A DNA stretch of 42,575 nt from an uncultured Elusimicrobia bacterium (lineage in GTDB: Bacteria; Elusimicrobiota; Elusimicrobia; UBA1565; UBA9628). The stretch covers positions 1-42,575 of the forward strand of contig CAIRTQ010000080.1 in the NCBI GenBank assembly GCA_903881545.1. Reading direction: 5' to 3'. The position numbers and the translations under genes were made by a program. Below the pieces are notes generated by a model. The model was not told the origin of the DNA. It did no database searches and saw only the letters and a list, made by a program, of their open reading frames with translations. Within the stretch, counting starts at the first letter, position 1; every line of letters starts with the position of its first letter. Shown here piece after piece: positions 1-7,660 of this stretch.

Positions 1-1
1 C

Positions 2-406
2 CGCTGTCCCTGCGACGAAGAATTTGATACCTTCCCATTTGGCGATTCCTCCTTTGGTGCTTCTTGTCCCAACTTGATGCTACCAAGCCGGGGGAATCGC
101 CTCAACTCTTTTCAACTAGACCCGGGACATCCTCAGAATGAGAAGAGCCCGGACGATCTCATGCTGGTCCATTTCGTCCAGGACGATCTGACCCAAGCCA
201 AAGGCGGCCCCTACCCGCACATCTCGCCCGTGGGGGCCTATGACTCGGCGCGGCGGCGCGTGCTCATCTTCGATGTGGACCGGGAATGGTACGAGCCCTA
301 CTGGGTGCCGGACCGCGCCTTGCTCAAGGCCATGGCCCACCCCACGACGACTTTCGGCCGCGGCGGGGTCATCTGGGTTGGCCGAAACCCAAAGAAAATG
401 CAATAA
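2..406 (+). CDS. Phytochelatin-synthase-like protein, C-terminal part (5' end outside window)
   Basis: The reading frame is open from the left edge to a TAA at 404-406, so the gene starts outside the window or is broken. The last ~85 residues match the catalytic core of the phytochelatin synthase family (papain-like peptidases acting on glutathione): the HISPVGAY segment carries the expected catalytic His, and IFDVDREWYEPYWVP carries the catalytic Asp. The Cys-containing N-terminal half is not visible. Codons before about position 140 use many more A/T third positions than those after it, and I cannot align that stretch to the family, so it may be a junction with unrelated DNA. The first recognisable residues begin near 155. 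The family assignment is inferred from the His and Asp motifs; activity cannot be judged. Confidence 0.5.
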   Translation, partial: RCPCDEEFDTFPFGDSSFGASCPNLMLPSRGNRLNSFQLDPGHPQNEKSPDDLMLVHFVQDDLTQAKGGPYPHISPVGAYDSARRRVLIFDVDREWYEPYWVPDRALLKAMAHPTTTFGRGGVIWVGRNPKKMQ

Positions 407-460
407 TTTCGGTGTAGATTCACCCGCGCATCGGGAATTGGCTTCTTCAGGGGGATAGCA

Positions 461-961
461 ATGAACAAGAAGGGGATTTTCGTCATTCTGGCGGCGGCGG
501 CTCTGGCGGCCGGCTGCAAGCACAAACCAGCAGCGAGCATTCCGGGCGCCAAGGTGACTTTCAACTACACTTTGACCGTGGACGGCCAGGTGGTGGACAG
601 CTCCGCCGGCAAGGCCCCCATGGCCGTGACCATGGGAGCCGGGCAGATCGTGCCGGGCGTCGAGGAAGCCCTGGCCGCGATGCGGACAGGGGAGAAGCGA
701 TCGGTCATAATCCCGCCCGAGAAAGGCTATGGCCCCTACCGCGCGGATGGCGTACGCCAGGTCCCCAAGAAATCTTTCAAAAACGTGGCCAGTCTCAAGC
801 CCGGCATGGTGGTCAACGGACAGTCCGGCGGCAAGCCCTTCATGGCCCGGGTCAAGGATGTCGGCGCCAAGGAAATCACCTTGGACTTCAACCATCCTTT
901 AGCTGGAAAGACGCTCAACTTCGACCTGGAACTGGTCACCGCCCAAGCCCCCGGCGCCTAA
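461..961 (+). CDS. FKBP-type peptidyl-prolyl isomerase lipoprotein
   Basis: A 166-residue secreted protein. The first 19 residues form a lipoprotein signal (MNKK, a hydrophobic stretch, lipobox LAAGC with Cys19), so it is probably anchored in a membrane facing the periplasm. The rest is an FKBP/SlyD-like isomerase: an early strand VTFNYTLTVDGQVVDSS, then GAGQIVPGVEEAL, then IIPPEKGYGPY, all typical of the SlyD branch with its inserted flap. The role would be prolyl isomerisation or chaperoning of exported proteins. A ribosome-binding site AGGGGGA lies just upstream of the ATG. The gene stands alone and ends just before a strong hairpin at 999-1031 that separates it from the convergent efflux operon. 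Confidence 0.88.
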   Translation: MNKKGIFVILAAAALAAGCKHKPAASIPGAKVTFNYTLTVDGQVVDSSAGKAPMAVTMGAGQIVPGVEEALAAMRTGEKRSVIIPPEKGYGPYRADGVRQVPKKSFKNVASLKPGMVVNGQSGGKPFMARVKDVGAKEITLDFNHPLAGKTLNFDLELVTAQAPGA

Positions 962-998
962 GCGCTAGGCCAAGCGAAGAATGGCGCCTTCGGCGCTA

Positions 999-1031
999 CT
1001 GCCGCTCAGACACACGGCGTCTGAGCGGCAG
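999..1031. terminator. Bidirectional hairpin terminator
   Basis: A perfect 13-bp inverted repeat (999-1011 with 1019-1031) with a 7-base loop lies between two convergent genes, the isomerase ending at 961 and the permease ending at 1041. It is followed by only a short T-poor tail on either strand, so it is a plausible but not textbook factor-independent terminator serving both directions. Confidence 0.6.
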
Positions 1032-1040
1032 TTCTATCTG

Positions 1041-2153
1041 CTACGACAGCGTCGTATGAAAGCGACGGAAGCTGGCCACGCCGCTGGCGATGGCCAGCAC
1101 GGCTAGCACGCCGATGTGCCACGCCAGGGTCCGCGCGTCGCCGCCCTTGAGCATGATGTTGCGCAGCAGGGTCAAGTAGTGAGCCAGCGGGTCTATGAAG
1201 GACAGCCAATGCAGGCTGGCGGGCATGTTCTCGATGGGGAAGATGATGCCCGAGAACATGATGGCCGGGAATATGAAGAGGAAGCCGCCCATGCTCGCCT
1301 GCTGCTGGTTGGCGCAGAAGGTCGAGATCAGCGTGCCCATGGCCACCGTGGTGCAGACGAACACCAGAGTGGCCAGGACTAGGGCCGCCAGCGAGCCGCG
1401 TATGGGCACGTGGAAGACGAAGACCGCCACCAACAGGAGGAGCGGCAGGTTGGCCATGCCGATGATGACGTAGGGCAGGGTCTTTCCGAAGATCACCTCC
1501 GCCTTGGAGACCGGCGCCGAGATCAGCATCTCAAAGGTGCCCAGCTCCTTCTCGCGCACGATGGCGATCTGCGTCAGCACCAAGGTGGTCAGCACCATCA
1601 GCATCGTCATCACGCCGGGCACCATGAAGAGGGAGGTGTTCAGCGAGGGATTGAACAGGACCCGCACATCGAGGCGGATGGTGGGGGCGGGCGGCGCCAG
1701 GCCCGCGTCGTCTTTCAGCACGTCCTGGATGATGGCCCTAAGGTAGGCCTCGACCGCCTGGGCCTGGTTGACATCCGTGGCGTCGATCAAAAGCTGCAGG
1801 GGCGCGCCGCCGCGGCCGAGGGCGCGGGTAAAGCCCCCCGGCGGCGGCACCAACACCGCGTCAGCCCGGTTGGAGCGGATCAGTTCGAAGGGGTCATCGG
1901 TGCCGGCTCCCGCGGCCCGGGCCGGCACGAACCACCCGCCCTGGATGGCCCGGTCGTAGACCTGGCGCATCACCATATCCTTGGCGTCGAAGCGGGCGGC
2001 CAGCCGTATATTCTTGACCTCGTTGGAGAGCGCGACGCCGAAAAGCGTCATCTGCACGATGGGCGCCACGAAGAGGATGAACTTCATGCGCGGGTCGCGC
2101 AGGGCCTGTAGCAGCTCCTTCTTGATGAAGGCCGCCAGGGTGCGGTTGATCAT
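1041..2153 (-). CDS. ABC-2 type transport permease (second subunit of efflux pump)
   Basis: A 370-residue ABC-2 permease of the YbhR/YhhJ type. The N-terminus (MINRTLAAFIKKELLQALRD) is the usual short cytoplasmic helix followed by the first membrane span; a large periplasmic domain fills roughly residues 45-175, then five membrane spans follow, with the REKELGTFEML coupling segment between them. I place the start at 2153 because it forms an ATGA overlap with the stop of the upstream permease; the longer open frame upstream is only the shadow of that gene. It is the last gene of the operon and is followed by the hairpin at 999-1031. It should pair with the preceding permease as a heterodimer. 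The substrate is unknown; the family exports drugs or lipophilic compounds. Confidence 0.87.
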   Translation of the reverse strand: MINRTLAAFIKKELLQALRDPRMKFILFVAPIVQMTLFGVALSNEVKNIRLAARFDAKDMVMRQVYDRAIQGGWFVPARAAGAGTDDPFELIRSNRADAVLVPPPGGFTRALGRGGAPLQLLIDATDVNQAQAVEAYLRAIIQDVLKDDAGLAPPAPTIRLDVRVLFNPSLNTSLFMVPGVMTMLMVLTTLVLTQIAIVREKELGTFEMLISAPVSKAEVIFGKTLPYVIIGMANLPLLLLVAVFVFHVPIRGSLAALVLATLVFVCTTVAMGTLISTFCANQQQASMGGFLFIFPAIMFSGIIFPIENMPASLHWLSFIDPLAHYLTLLRNIMLKGGDARTLAWHIGVLAVLAIASGVASFRRFHTTLS

Positions 2154-3262
2154 TCCAGCGTCCTCTTGAACCGGCGCACCGCCAGGGCCGTCATGACCGC
2201 GCCGCAGAGGGCCAGCGCGGCGAACGGCACGGCGAGCTGGGCCAGGTCGGAGCCCTCCAGAAAGGAGCGGCGCGCGATCACCATGAACCAGCGGGCCGGC
2301 AGCAGCATGGTGAAGTACCAGAAGAACTTCGGCATGCTGGCGATCGGGAAAACGAAGCCCGACAGGAGGTTGGAAGGCAGCATGCCGGTCAGCATGGAGA
2401 ACTGCATCGCGATGGTCTGCTGGCGGGCGACCACGGAGATCAGCAGTCCCTGCGCCAGGTAGGCGACCAAGAAAAGCAGGCAGCCCAGGCCGAAGACCCA
2501 CAGGTGGCCGGCGAAGGGCACGCCGAAGACCGTCCGCGCGATGATGTAAACGAAGGCCATCGCCAGCATGGCCAGCGCCGCGTAGGGCGCGGCCTTGCCC
2601 GCGATAATCTCGATGGGCTGCACCGGCGTGGACAAGAGCAGCTCCATCGAGCCGTTCTCCCACTCGCGGGCCACGGTCAACGAGGTCAGGAAGATGGAGA
2701 GGATGGCCATGATGACCACGGTCAGGCCCGGGATCACATACCACCGGCTGTTGAGCTCGGGATTGAACAGGAAGCGGGTGCGCAGCTGGTAGGGCGGGGT
2801 CAGGTCCGAGCCGGCGATGCGCCGGGAGGCGAGCGCCTGGATGGAGCCCACATATTGCGACACCGGGCCCACGGTCGCGTTGTCGGCGCCGTCGATGAGG
2901 ACCTGGGCCCGGCCCTCGCGCCCGGCCAGGAGGTCCTTCTCAAAGCGCGGGGGGATGATGAGGGCTGCCCGCGCCCGCTCCGCCGCCACATCCCGCACCG
3001 CGTCGTCCGCGGAATCCACGGGATGGACGCGAAAATAGTCGGAGCTCGTGAAGGTGTCGATCAGGCGCCGCGAGGCCTGCGACCGGTCCGAATCGCTGAC
3101 CGCCAGCCGCACGTCCTTGATGTTGAAGTCGATGGCGTAACCGTAGACCAGGATCATGACCAAGGGCAGGACCAGGGCCAGCGCCAGCGTGAAGGGGTCG
3201 CGCCGGATGTGGAACCACTCCTTGCGCGCCACGGCCGCCGCGCGCCTCCAGGAGAAGGTCAT
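2150..3262 (-). CDS. ABC-2 type transport permease (first subunit of efflux pump)
   Basis: A 370-residue ABC-2 permease, the same length as its downstream neighbour and similar in layout to YbhS. It begins MTFSWRRAAAVARKEWFHIRRD, a cytoplasmic lead into span 1; a periplasmic domain of about 130 residues follows and then five spans, with the family motif REWENGSMELLLSTPV around the coupling helix. The start at 3262 overlaps the stop of the ATPase gene by 4 bp (ATGA), and translation is probably coupled. Two similar permeases in a row, after two ATPases, suggest a heterodimeric transporter. A direct function beyond membrane translocation cannot be read from the sequence. Confidence 0.87.
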   Translation of the reverse strand: MTFSWRRAAAVARKEWFHIRRDPFTLALALVLPLVMILVYGYAIDFNIKDVRLAVSDSDRSQASRRLIDTFTSSDYFRVHPVDSADDAVRDVAAERARAALIIPPRFEKDLLAGREGRAQVLIDGADNATVGPVSQYVGSIQALASRRIAGSDLTPPYQLRTRFLFNPELNSRWYVIPGLTVVIMAILSIFLTSLTVAREWENGSMELLLSTPVQPIEIIAGKAAPYAALAMLAMAFVYIIARTVFGVPFAGHLWVFGLGCLLFLVAYLAQGLLISVVARQQTIAMQFSMLTGMLPSNLLSGFVFPIASMPKFFWYFTMLLPARWFMVIARRSFLEGSDLAQLAVPFAALALCGAVMTALAVRRFKRTLE

Positions 3263-4179
3263 GGGCGCCCCTCCACCACGCGCACGAACACATCCTCCAA
3301 GGACGGGGCGATGGGCCGGATGCGGAAGACCTTCTCCAGCTCCGGGGCCCACCGCGCCCACGCCTCGGGCCCGGCCGCGGCCGCGTGGAAGCGCGGGCCG
3401 TAGGATTCGAAGAAGGCGAAGGCCTCGTGCGCCGCGTAGGCCGAAAGCTCGGAGGAGCTCAGGCTCCGGAGGGGGTCGAACTCGAAGACCGGCTCCGGGA
3501 ACACCGACTTCTTGAGCCCCGCCGGGCTGTCCAGGGCCACCAGCCGGCCGTCGCGCATGAGGCCGATGCGGCCGCACTGCTCGGCCTCGTCCATGTAATG
3601 GGTGGTGACGAACACGGTCTTGCCCTGCCCGGCGACGAGGCGGATCAGCCGCCAGAAGCGCTCGCGCCCTGCGGGAGTCACGCCCGCGGTGGGCTCGTCT
3701 AGGAACACGATCTCCGGGTCGTGCAGCAGGGCGGCGGCCAGGGAGACCTGCTGCTTGGTCCCGCCCGAAAGGTCCTGCACCCGGGCGTCGAGTCCTTTCT
3801 GGAAGGAGATGAGCTCCAGCAGCTCCCGGCGCCGCCGCGCGTAATAGCCGGGATCGAGCTTGCGCAGGCCGGCGATGAAATCCAGGTTCTCGGCCACGGT
3901 CAGGTCGTTGTATAAAGTGAACCTCTGCGACATGTAGCCGACCTTGGCCTTGATGGCGCGCTCGCCGTCCTCATAGCCGCGGCCCGCCACGCGCACGAAC
4001 CCCGCGCTGGGCCGCAGGAGGCCGCAGAGCACCCGGATGGTCGTGGTCTTGCCCGCCCCGTTGGCTCCCAGGAAGCCGAAGACCTCGCCGGGGGCCACGG
4101 AAAACGAGATATGGTCGACGGCGGTGAAATCGCCGTAGCGCACCACCAGGTCCCGCGTCTCGACAGCCGGAGCGCTCAT
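3259..4179 (-). CDS. ABC transporter ATP-binding protein (efflux)
   Basis: A 306-residue ATPase with a Walker A GANGAGKTT at about residues 38-46, the Q-loop (YMSQRFTLYNDLTV), the signature LSGGTKQQ, Walker B EIVFLDEPT and the switch His in VFVTTHYMDEAEQC. After the ATPase domain is a C-terminal extension of ~80 residues as in YbhF/CcmA-type exporters. The sequence corresponds to the C-terminal half of YbhF, which in enterobacteria is one polypeptide with two ATPase domains; here the halves are separate genes. The ATG at 4179 overlaps the stop of the upstream ATPase by 4 bp. It energises the two permeases downstream. Confidence 0.9.
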   Translation of the reverse strand: MSAPAVETRDLVVRYGDFTAVDHISFSVAPGEVFGFLGANGAGKTTTIRVLCGLLRPSAGFVRVAGRGYEDGERAIKAKVGYMSQRFTLYNDLTVAENLDFIAGLRKLDPGYYARRRRELLELISFQKGLDARVQDLSGGTKQQVSLAAALLHDPEIVFLDEPTAGVTPAGRERFWRLIRLVAGQGKTVFVTTHYMDEAEQCGRIGLMRDGRLVALDSPAGLKKSVFPEPVFEFDPLRSLSSSELSAYAAHEAFAFFESYGPRFHAAAAGPEAWARWAPELEKVFRIRPIAPSLEDVFVRVVEGRP

Positions 4180-4913
4180 GGCGCCGAGGCCGCCGCCCGC
4201 CGCATGAACAGCTCGTCGAAGCTGCGCGCGCCCTCGACTTCGAGCAGGCGCCGGGGCTCGCCCGCGGCCACGACGCGGCCGAGCTCGACCAAGTGGACCT
4301 TGGAGCAGCGCTCCGCCTCATCGAGGTAGGCCGTGGTCACCAGGATCAAGACATTCTCGTCGAGCAGGCGGTAGAGCAGGTCCCACAGCTCCCGGCGGCT
4401 GATGGGGTCCACGCCGGTGGTCGGCTCATCGAGCACCATGACGCGCGGCGAGCGCAGCAGGGCGCACATGAGCCCCAGCTTCTTGTACATGCCGCCCGAA
4501 AGCTGGCCGGCGGGGCGGTCCACGAAGCCGGCCAGCCGGGTGACGCCGAGCAGCTCCTCACGCTTGCGGGCGTAGATCTCCCGGGGCAGGCTGTAAAGGT
4601 CGCGGAAGAACTCCAGGTGCTCATCGATGGAAAGGTCCGGATAGAGACTCTGGGTCTGCGGCATGTAGGCGAGGCTCGGGCGCAGGGCCTCGAAGTCGGC
4701 GGGGCGCCCGTCTTCAAAATACTCCACGCGGCCCTGCGCCGGGACCAGCAGTCCCAACATGATCCGGAGCAAGGTGGTCTTGCCCGAGCCCTCGGGCCCG
4801 ATGATGCCGTGCATGCGGCCCGCCTCGAACTCCAGAGAGACGCCGTGCAGGGCCGGGAAGCGGCGGAAGGACTTGCAGACCTCCCGGACGGAGATGGAGA
4901 CGGCGCCGTTCAT
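4176..4913 (-). CDS. ABC transporter ATP-binding protein (efflux), partner ATPase
   Basis: A 245-residue ATPase domain. It has a Walker A-like GPEGSGKTT, a Q-loop at YMPQTQSLYPDLSI, signature LSGGMYKKLG, Walker B VMVLDEPTTGVDP, and an Ala replacing the usual switch His in the LVTTAYLDEAERC segment (normally TTHYMDEA). That substitution is what is expected of a degenerate, non-hydrolysing site in a heterodimeric transporter. It corresponds to the N-terminal half of YbhF. The start at 4913 overlaps the HlyD stop by 4 bp; the upstream open frame to 5288 is a shadow. Function as partner to the next ATPase is inferred from order and the altered switch. Confidence 0.87.
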   Translation of the reverse strand: MNGAVSISVREVCKSFRRFPALHGVSLEFEAGRMHGIIGPEGSGKTTLLRIMLGLLVPAQGRVEYFEDGRPADFEALRPSLAYMPQTQSLYPDLSIDEHLEFFRDLYSLPREIYARKREELLGVTRLAGFVDRPAGQLSGGMYKKLGLMCALLRSPRVMVLDEPTTGVDPISRRELWDLLYRLLDENVLILVTTAYLDEAERCSKVHLVELGRVVAAGEPRRLLEVEGARSFDELFMRRAAASAP

Positions 4914-5647
4914 TTGGGCAGGGCCACCTCGATGGTCATGCCGGGCTTGAGGATCTCCTCGGCATTGGCGCCCAAGAAGCTCACCTTGACCCCGAACACC
5001 AGCCGCTCGCGCTCGGCGCGCGTCTGCACGTTCTTGGGCGTGAACTCGGCCTCGTCGTTGATCTTCAGGATGGTCCCGGAAAAAGGCCGCAAGCGCTGCT
5101 CGGGCAGATAGCCCGTGAGCCGCTGGCCGGGCGCCAGCTTGGCCACCTCGGGCTGGGGCACGTAGATATAGGCCCAGATGTCCTTGATGTTGGCCAGCGT
5201 GAGCAGCTTGACGCCCGGGTTGACCCACTCGCCGGGCTCGTGGTAGCGGCTGAGCACCGTGCCGTCCAGAGGCGAGCGGATGGAGCACCAGCCCAGGCGC
5301 ACGTCCGAGTCCTGCTTGCGGTTGCCGACCTGGTCCATGGCGTCCGGCGAGATGGTGCCGCTATGGAACAGGCGCAGGCTGCGCCGATAGTTGATGTCGG
5401 CCAGGCTGGCGGCGACCTTGGTGTCGTCGCAGACCAGGCGCACCAGCTCCGAATCGCGCCTCACGCGGTCGCCCTCCTGCGGAACGACCTCGGCGATGGC
5501 CGAGGAGATCCGGGCCGAGAGGTCCACCTTGGTGGCCTCCAGCGTCCCGGCGTACAGGAAAGGCGCGCGGAAAAAGAACCACTTGACGGCCGCCGCGGCG
5601 GCCGCGAGGGCCACGACGGCGAGTATCCGGAGCTTGACCTTGTTCAT
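4910..5647 (-). CDS. HlyD/MacA-type periplasmic adaptor protein, short form
   Basis: A 245-residue membrane fusion protein. An N-terminal anchor (residues ~7-27, LRILAVVALAAAAAAVKWFFF) is followed by a first biotinyl-lipoyl half (YAGTLEATKVDLSARISSAIAEV), a very short hairpin (about 60 residues), the second lipoyl half (RSPLDGTVLSRYHEPGEWV) and a beta-barrel segment. YbhG-type adaptors are about 330 residues; this one is shorter because the coiled-coil hairpin that reaches TolC is reduced. It overlaps the tolC-like stop and the ATPase start by 4 bp each. The role is to bridge the inner-membrane ABC transporter with the outer-membrane channel. How such a short hairpin contacts the channel is an open point. 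Confidence 0.85.
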   Translation of the reverse strand: MNKVKLRILAVVALAAAAAAVKWFFFRAPFLYAGTLEATKVDLSARISSAIAEVVPQEGDRVRRDSELVRLVCDDTKVAASLADINYRRSLRLFHSGTISPDAMDQVGNRKQDSDVRLGWCSIRSPLDGTVLSRYHEPGEWVNPGVKLLTLANIKDIWAYIYVPQPEVAKLAPGQRLTGYLPEQRLRPFSGTILKINDEAEFTPKNVQTRAERERLVFGVKVSFLGANAEEILKPGMTIEVALPK

Positions 5648-7005
5648 GGGTTGACCTTGGACTGCGATAGGCTGTCGAGCGTCGCAAGCTGGATGAGCAG
5701 CTGCGTCCGCGTGCGGGCCACCGTCACGCGCGCCCGAACGGCGCTGACGTTGGCGGTCTCGACATCGAGTATGGTCGAGCCGCCTTCCTGATAGGAGGCG
5801 AAGCGCAGGCGGGCGATCTCGGCCGTCTCGGAGACCGACTCCCGGTCCAGCGCCTCCTCGTCGCGCAGGGCGGCGAACTGGTCCCGGGCCTTGTGCCAGT
5901 CGCGCAAGAGCTCGTCGTAAGATTGCTCGCGCTGCCGCTCGCTGGCCTGAGCCTGCGCCGCCTGCGCCTCGGCCAGGCGGCGGGTGCGGCCGAACTCGAA
6001 GAGGGGGATGCTGGCGGCGACCAGCGCCGCGTTCTGCCAGGCGGGCTTGAGCAGGGGCAGGTTCGGATAGAGGTAGTCCGATTTATAGGATAGCTGCAGC
6101 TTCGGCCAGCGCCCCGCGGAGATGCTGTCCGCCGCCAGCCTCTGCGCCTGCGCCTGCCGGGAGAAGACCAGCAGCTGCGGGTAGGCCTCGTCCACGAGAC
6201 CTGCGGCCGCGGCCTCGAGCGCGGCCTCCACCGACTCCAGGGCCTCCAGCTCGACGCTCACCGTGGGCGCGCCCAGGCCCGCCGGCAGGACCCCCTCGAC
6301 ACGCGCGTCGAGCGGCACGGAGACATCGGCGCCCTGCCCCTGGCCGGTCTGCGCGAAGAGGGTGCACAAGGCCGCGGCCAGGTCGGCCTGCGCCGAGCGT
6401 AGGTCGCGGCGCCGGTCGAGCACCTGCTGATGGGCCGAAAGCCAGTCGATACGGCTGGCCGCTCCGGCGCGGAAGCGCTTAGCGATGTCGCCGTACTGGG
6501 CCTCGGCCAGACGCAGGGAATCGATGAGGGAGCGCTCCTGCTCCAAGGCGAGCTGGACCTGGAAGTAGTCGAGCCGGGTCAGAAGCCGGACCTGGCGGCG
6601 CACGAGCTCGCGCCGGGCGTCGAAAGAGCCGGCCAGGGCCTTCTGGCTGCGCCAGGCCTTCAAGAGGCCGCCCTGGTCCCACAGGGTATAGCTCAGCGTG
6701 GGCCCGATCGCGTAGCCAAGATGATCGCCGAACTGGAAGGGGGGGGCGCCGGGCGCCAGGCTGACCCGGGGGACCTCGGTCTGGTACTGGACGCTGCCAT
6801 CGGCCGTCAGGCGCGGCAGGAGCCCGGAGAGCTGAACCTCGACTTGGGCCTCGGCCGCCGCCAGGTTGCTCTCGGCTGCCTTGAGGATGGGCGAATGGGC
6901 GAAGGCGGCTTGCTCGGCCTCGGCCAGGCGCAGGGATAGGCGGGGGGGCTGGGCCTGGGCCGCCAGGAGGCCGCAGAGCGCCAGCGCGGAAAGGATCAGG
7001 CCCAC
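5644..7005 (-). CDS. TolC-family outer-membrane efflux channel
   Basis: A 453-residue protein with a signal peptide (MGLILSALALCGLLAAQAQ) and two internally similar halves of long helices, the pattern of outer-membrane efflux proteins (LAEAEQAAFAHSPILKAAESNLAAAEAQ in the first half; SIPLFEFGRTRRLAEAQAAQAQAS in the second). It probably forms the trimeric exit duct of the ABC pump encoded downstream. The start is a GTG at 7005, only 3 bp after the stop of the uracil phosphoribosyltransferase gene, so it is likely transcribed with the nucleoside salvage genes. I see no promoter in that gap. Confidence 0.9.
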   Translation of the reverse strand: MGLILSALALCGLLAAQAQPPRLSLRLAEAEQAAFAHSPILKAAESNLAAAEAQVEVQLSGLLPRLTADGSVQYQTEVPRVSLAPGAPPFQFGDHLGYAIGPTLSYTLWDQGGLLKAWRSQKALAGSFDARRELVRRQVRLLTRLDYFQVQLALEQERSLIDSLRLAEAQYGDIAKRFRAGAASRIDWLSAHQQVLDRRRDLRSAQADLAAALCTLFAQTGQGQGADVSVPLDARVEGVLPAGLGAPTVSVELEALESVEAALEAAAAGLVDEAYPQLLVFSRQAQAQRLAADSISAGRWPKLQLSYKSDYLYPNLPLLKPAWQNAALVAASIPLFEFGRTRRLAEAQAAQAQASERQREQSYDELLRDWHKARDQFAALRDEEALDRESVSETAEIARLRFASYQEGGSTILDVETANVSAVRARVTVARTRTQLLIQLATLDSLSQSKVNP

Positions 7006-7008
7006 GCG

Positions 7009-7638
7009 CTAAGTGGCAAAGAGGCGGTCGCCCGCGTCGCCCAGGCCGGGGACGATGAAGCCCTCGCGGTTGAGGCCGGCGTCCACGCCCGCCAGGTAGA
7101 TGGGGACGTCCGGATGCTCCCTCTGCACCCGCGCCACCCCCGCCTTCGCCGCGATGACGCTGAGCAGGACGATCTTCTTGGCCCGGTCCGTCTTCAGGAT
7201 GTGCAGGGACTCCAGCACCGAGCCGCCGGTCGCCAACATCGGGTCGCAGAGCACCACGAAGCAGTCCCGGATGTTCCGGGGCAGGCGCACGTAGTAGCGG
7301 ACCGGATTGAGCGTCTCCTCGTTGCGGTAGAGCCCGATGTGCCCGACGTGCGCCGAGGGCAGGAGGTGCTGCAGGCCGGGCAGCATGCCCAGGCCGGCGC
7401 GCAGGACCGCCACGAACACCACCGGCTGGGTGGTGACCATGGCGGGAGAATGGCCCAGCGGCGTGCGCACCGAAGTCCTCTTGGTCGGCAAGCCGCGCAG
7501 GGCCTCCGCCCCCAGAAGGCTGGAGACCTCCGCCATGGCGCGGCGGAACTCCTCGGGCGCGGTGGCCCGGTCGCGCAGGGTCGCGAGCTTTTCCTGGATG
7601 AGGGGATGGTCGCAGACGAATAGCTTGGAACTCATCAT
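7009..7638 (-). CDS. upp: Uracil phosphoribosyltransferase
   Basis: A 209-residue enzyme converting uracil and PRPP to UMP. It has the PRPP-binding loop DPMLATGGSV, the substrate segments AVLRAGLGM and GHIGLYRNEETL, and the C-terminal uracil-binding GLGDAGDRLFAT, all at the usual positions, and the length matches the family (about 208). Two adjacent ATGs (7638 and 7635) follow a GGGAGA ribosome-binding site; I use the first, but the second is equally possible. The neighbours supply free uracil: pyrimidine nucleoside phosphorylase lies 22 bp upstream. The longer open frame upstream is a shadow of that gene. Confidence 0.95.
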   Translation of the reverse strand: MMSSKLFVCDHPLIQEKLATLRDRATAPEEFRRAMAEVSSLLGAEALRGLPTKRTSVRTPLGHSPAMVTTQPVVFVAVLRAGLGMLPGLQHLLPSAHVGHIGLYRNEETLNPVRYYVRLPRNIRDCFVVLCDPMLATGGSVLESLHILKTDRAKKIVLLSVIAAKAGVARVQREHPDVPIYLAGVDAGLNREGFIVPGLGDAGDRLFAT

Positions 7639-7660
7639 GATCTCCCGCGGGCGGCGCCGC

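Noticed and set aside
1-38. Minus-strand gene start (ATG at 38 after AAGGAGG) leaving the window
   Set aside because: Only 12 codons are visible and the opposite strand has an open frame through the same bases; cannot be decided from this window.
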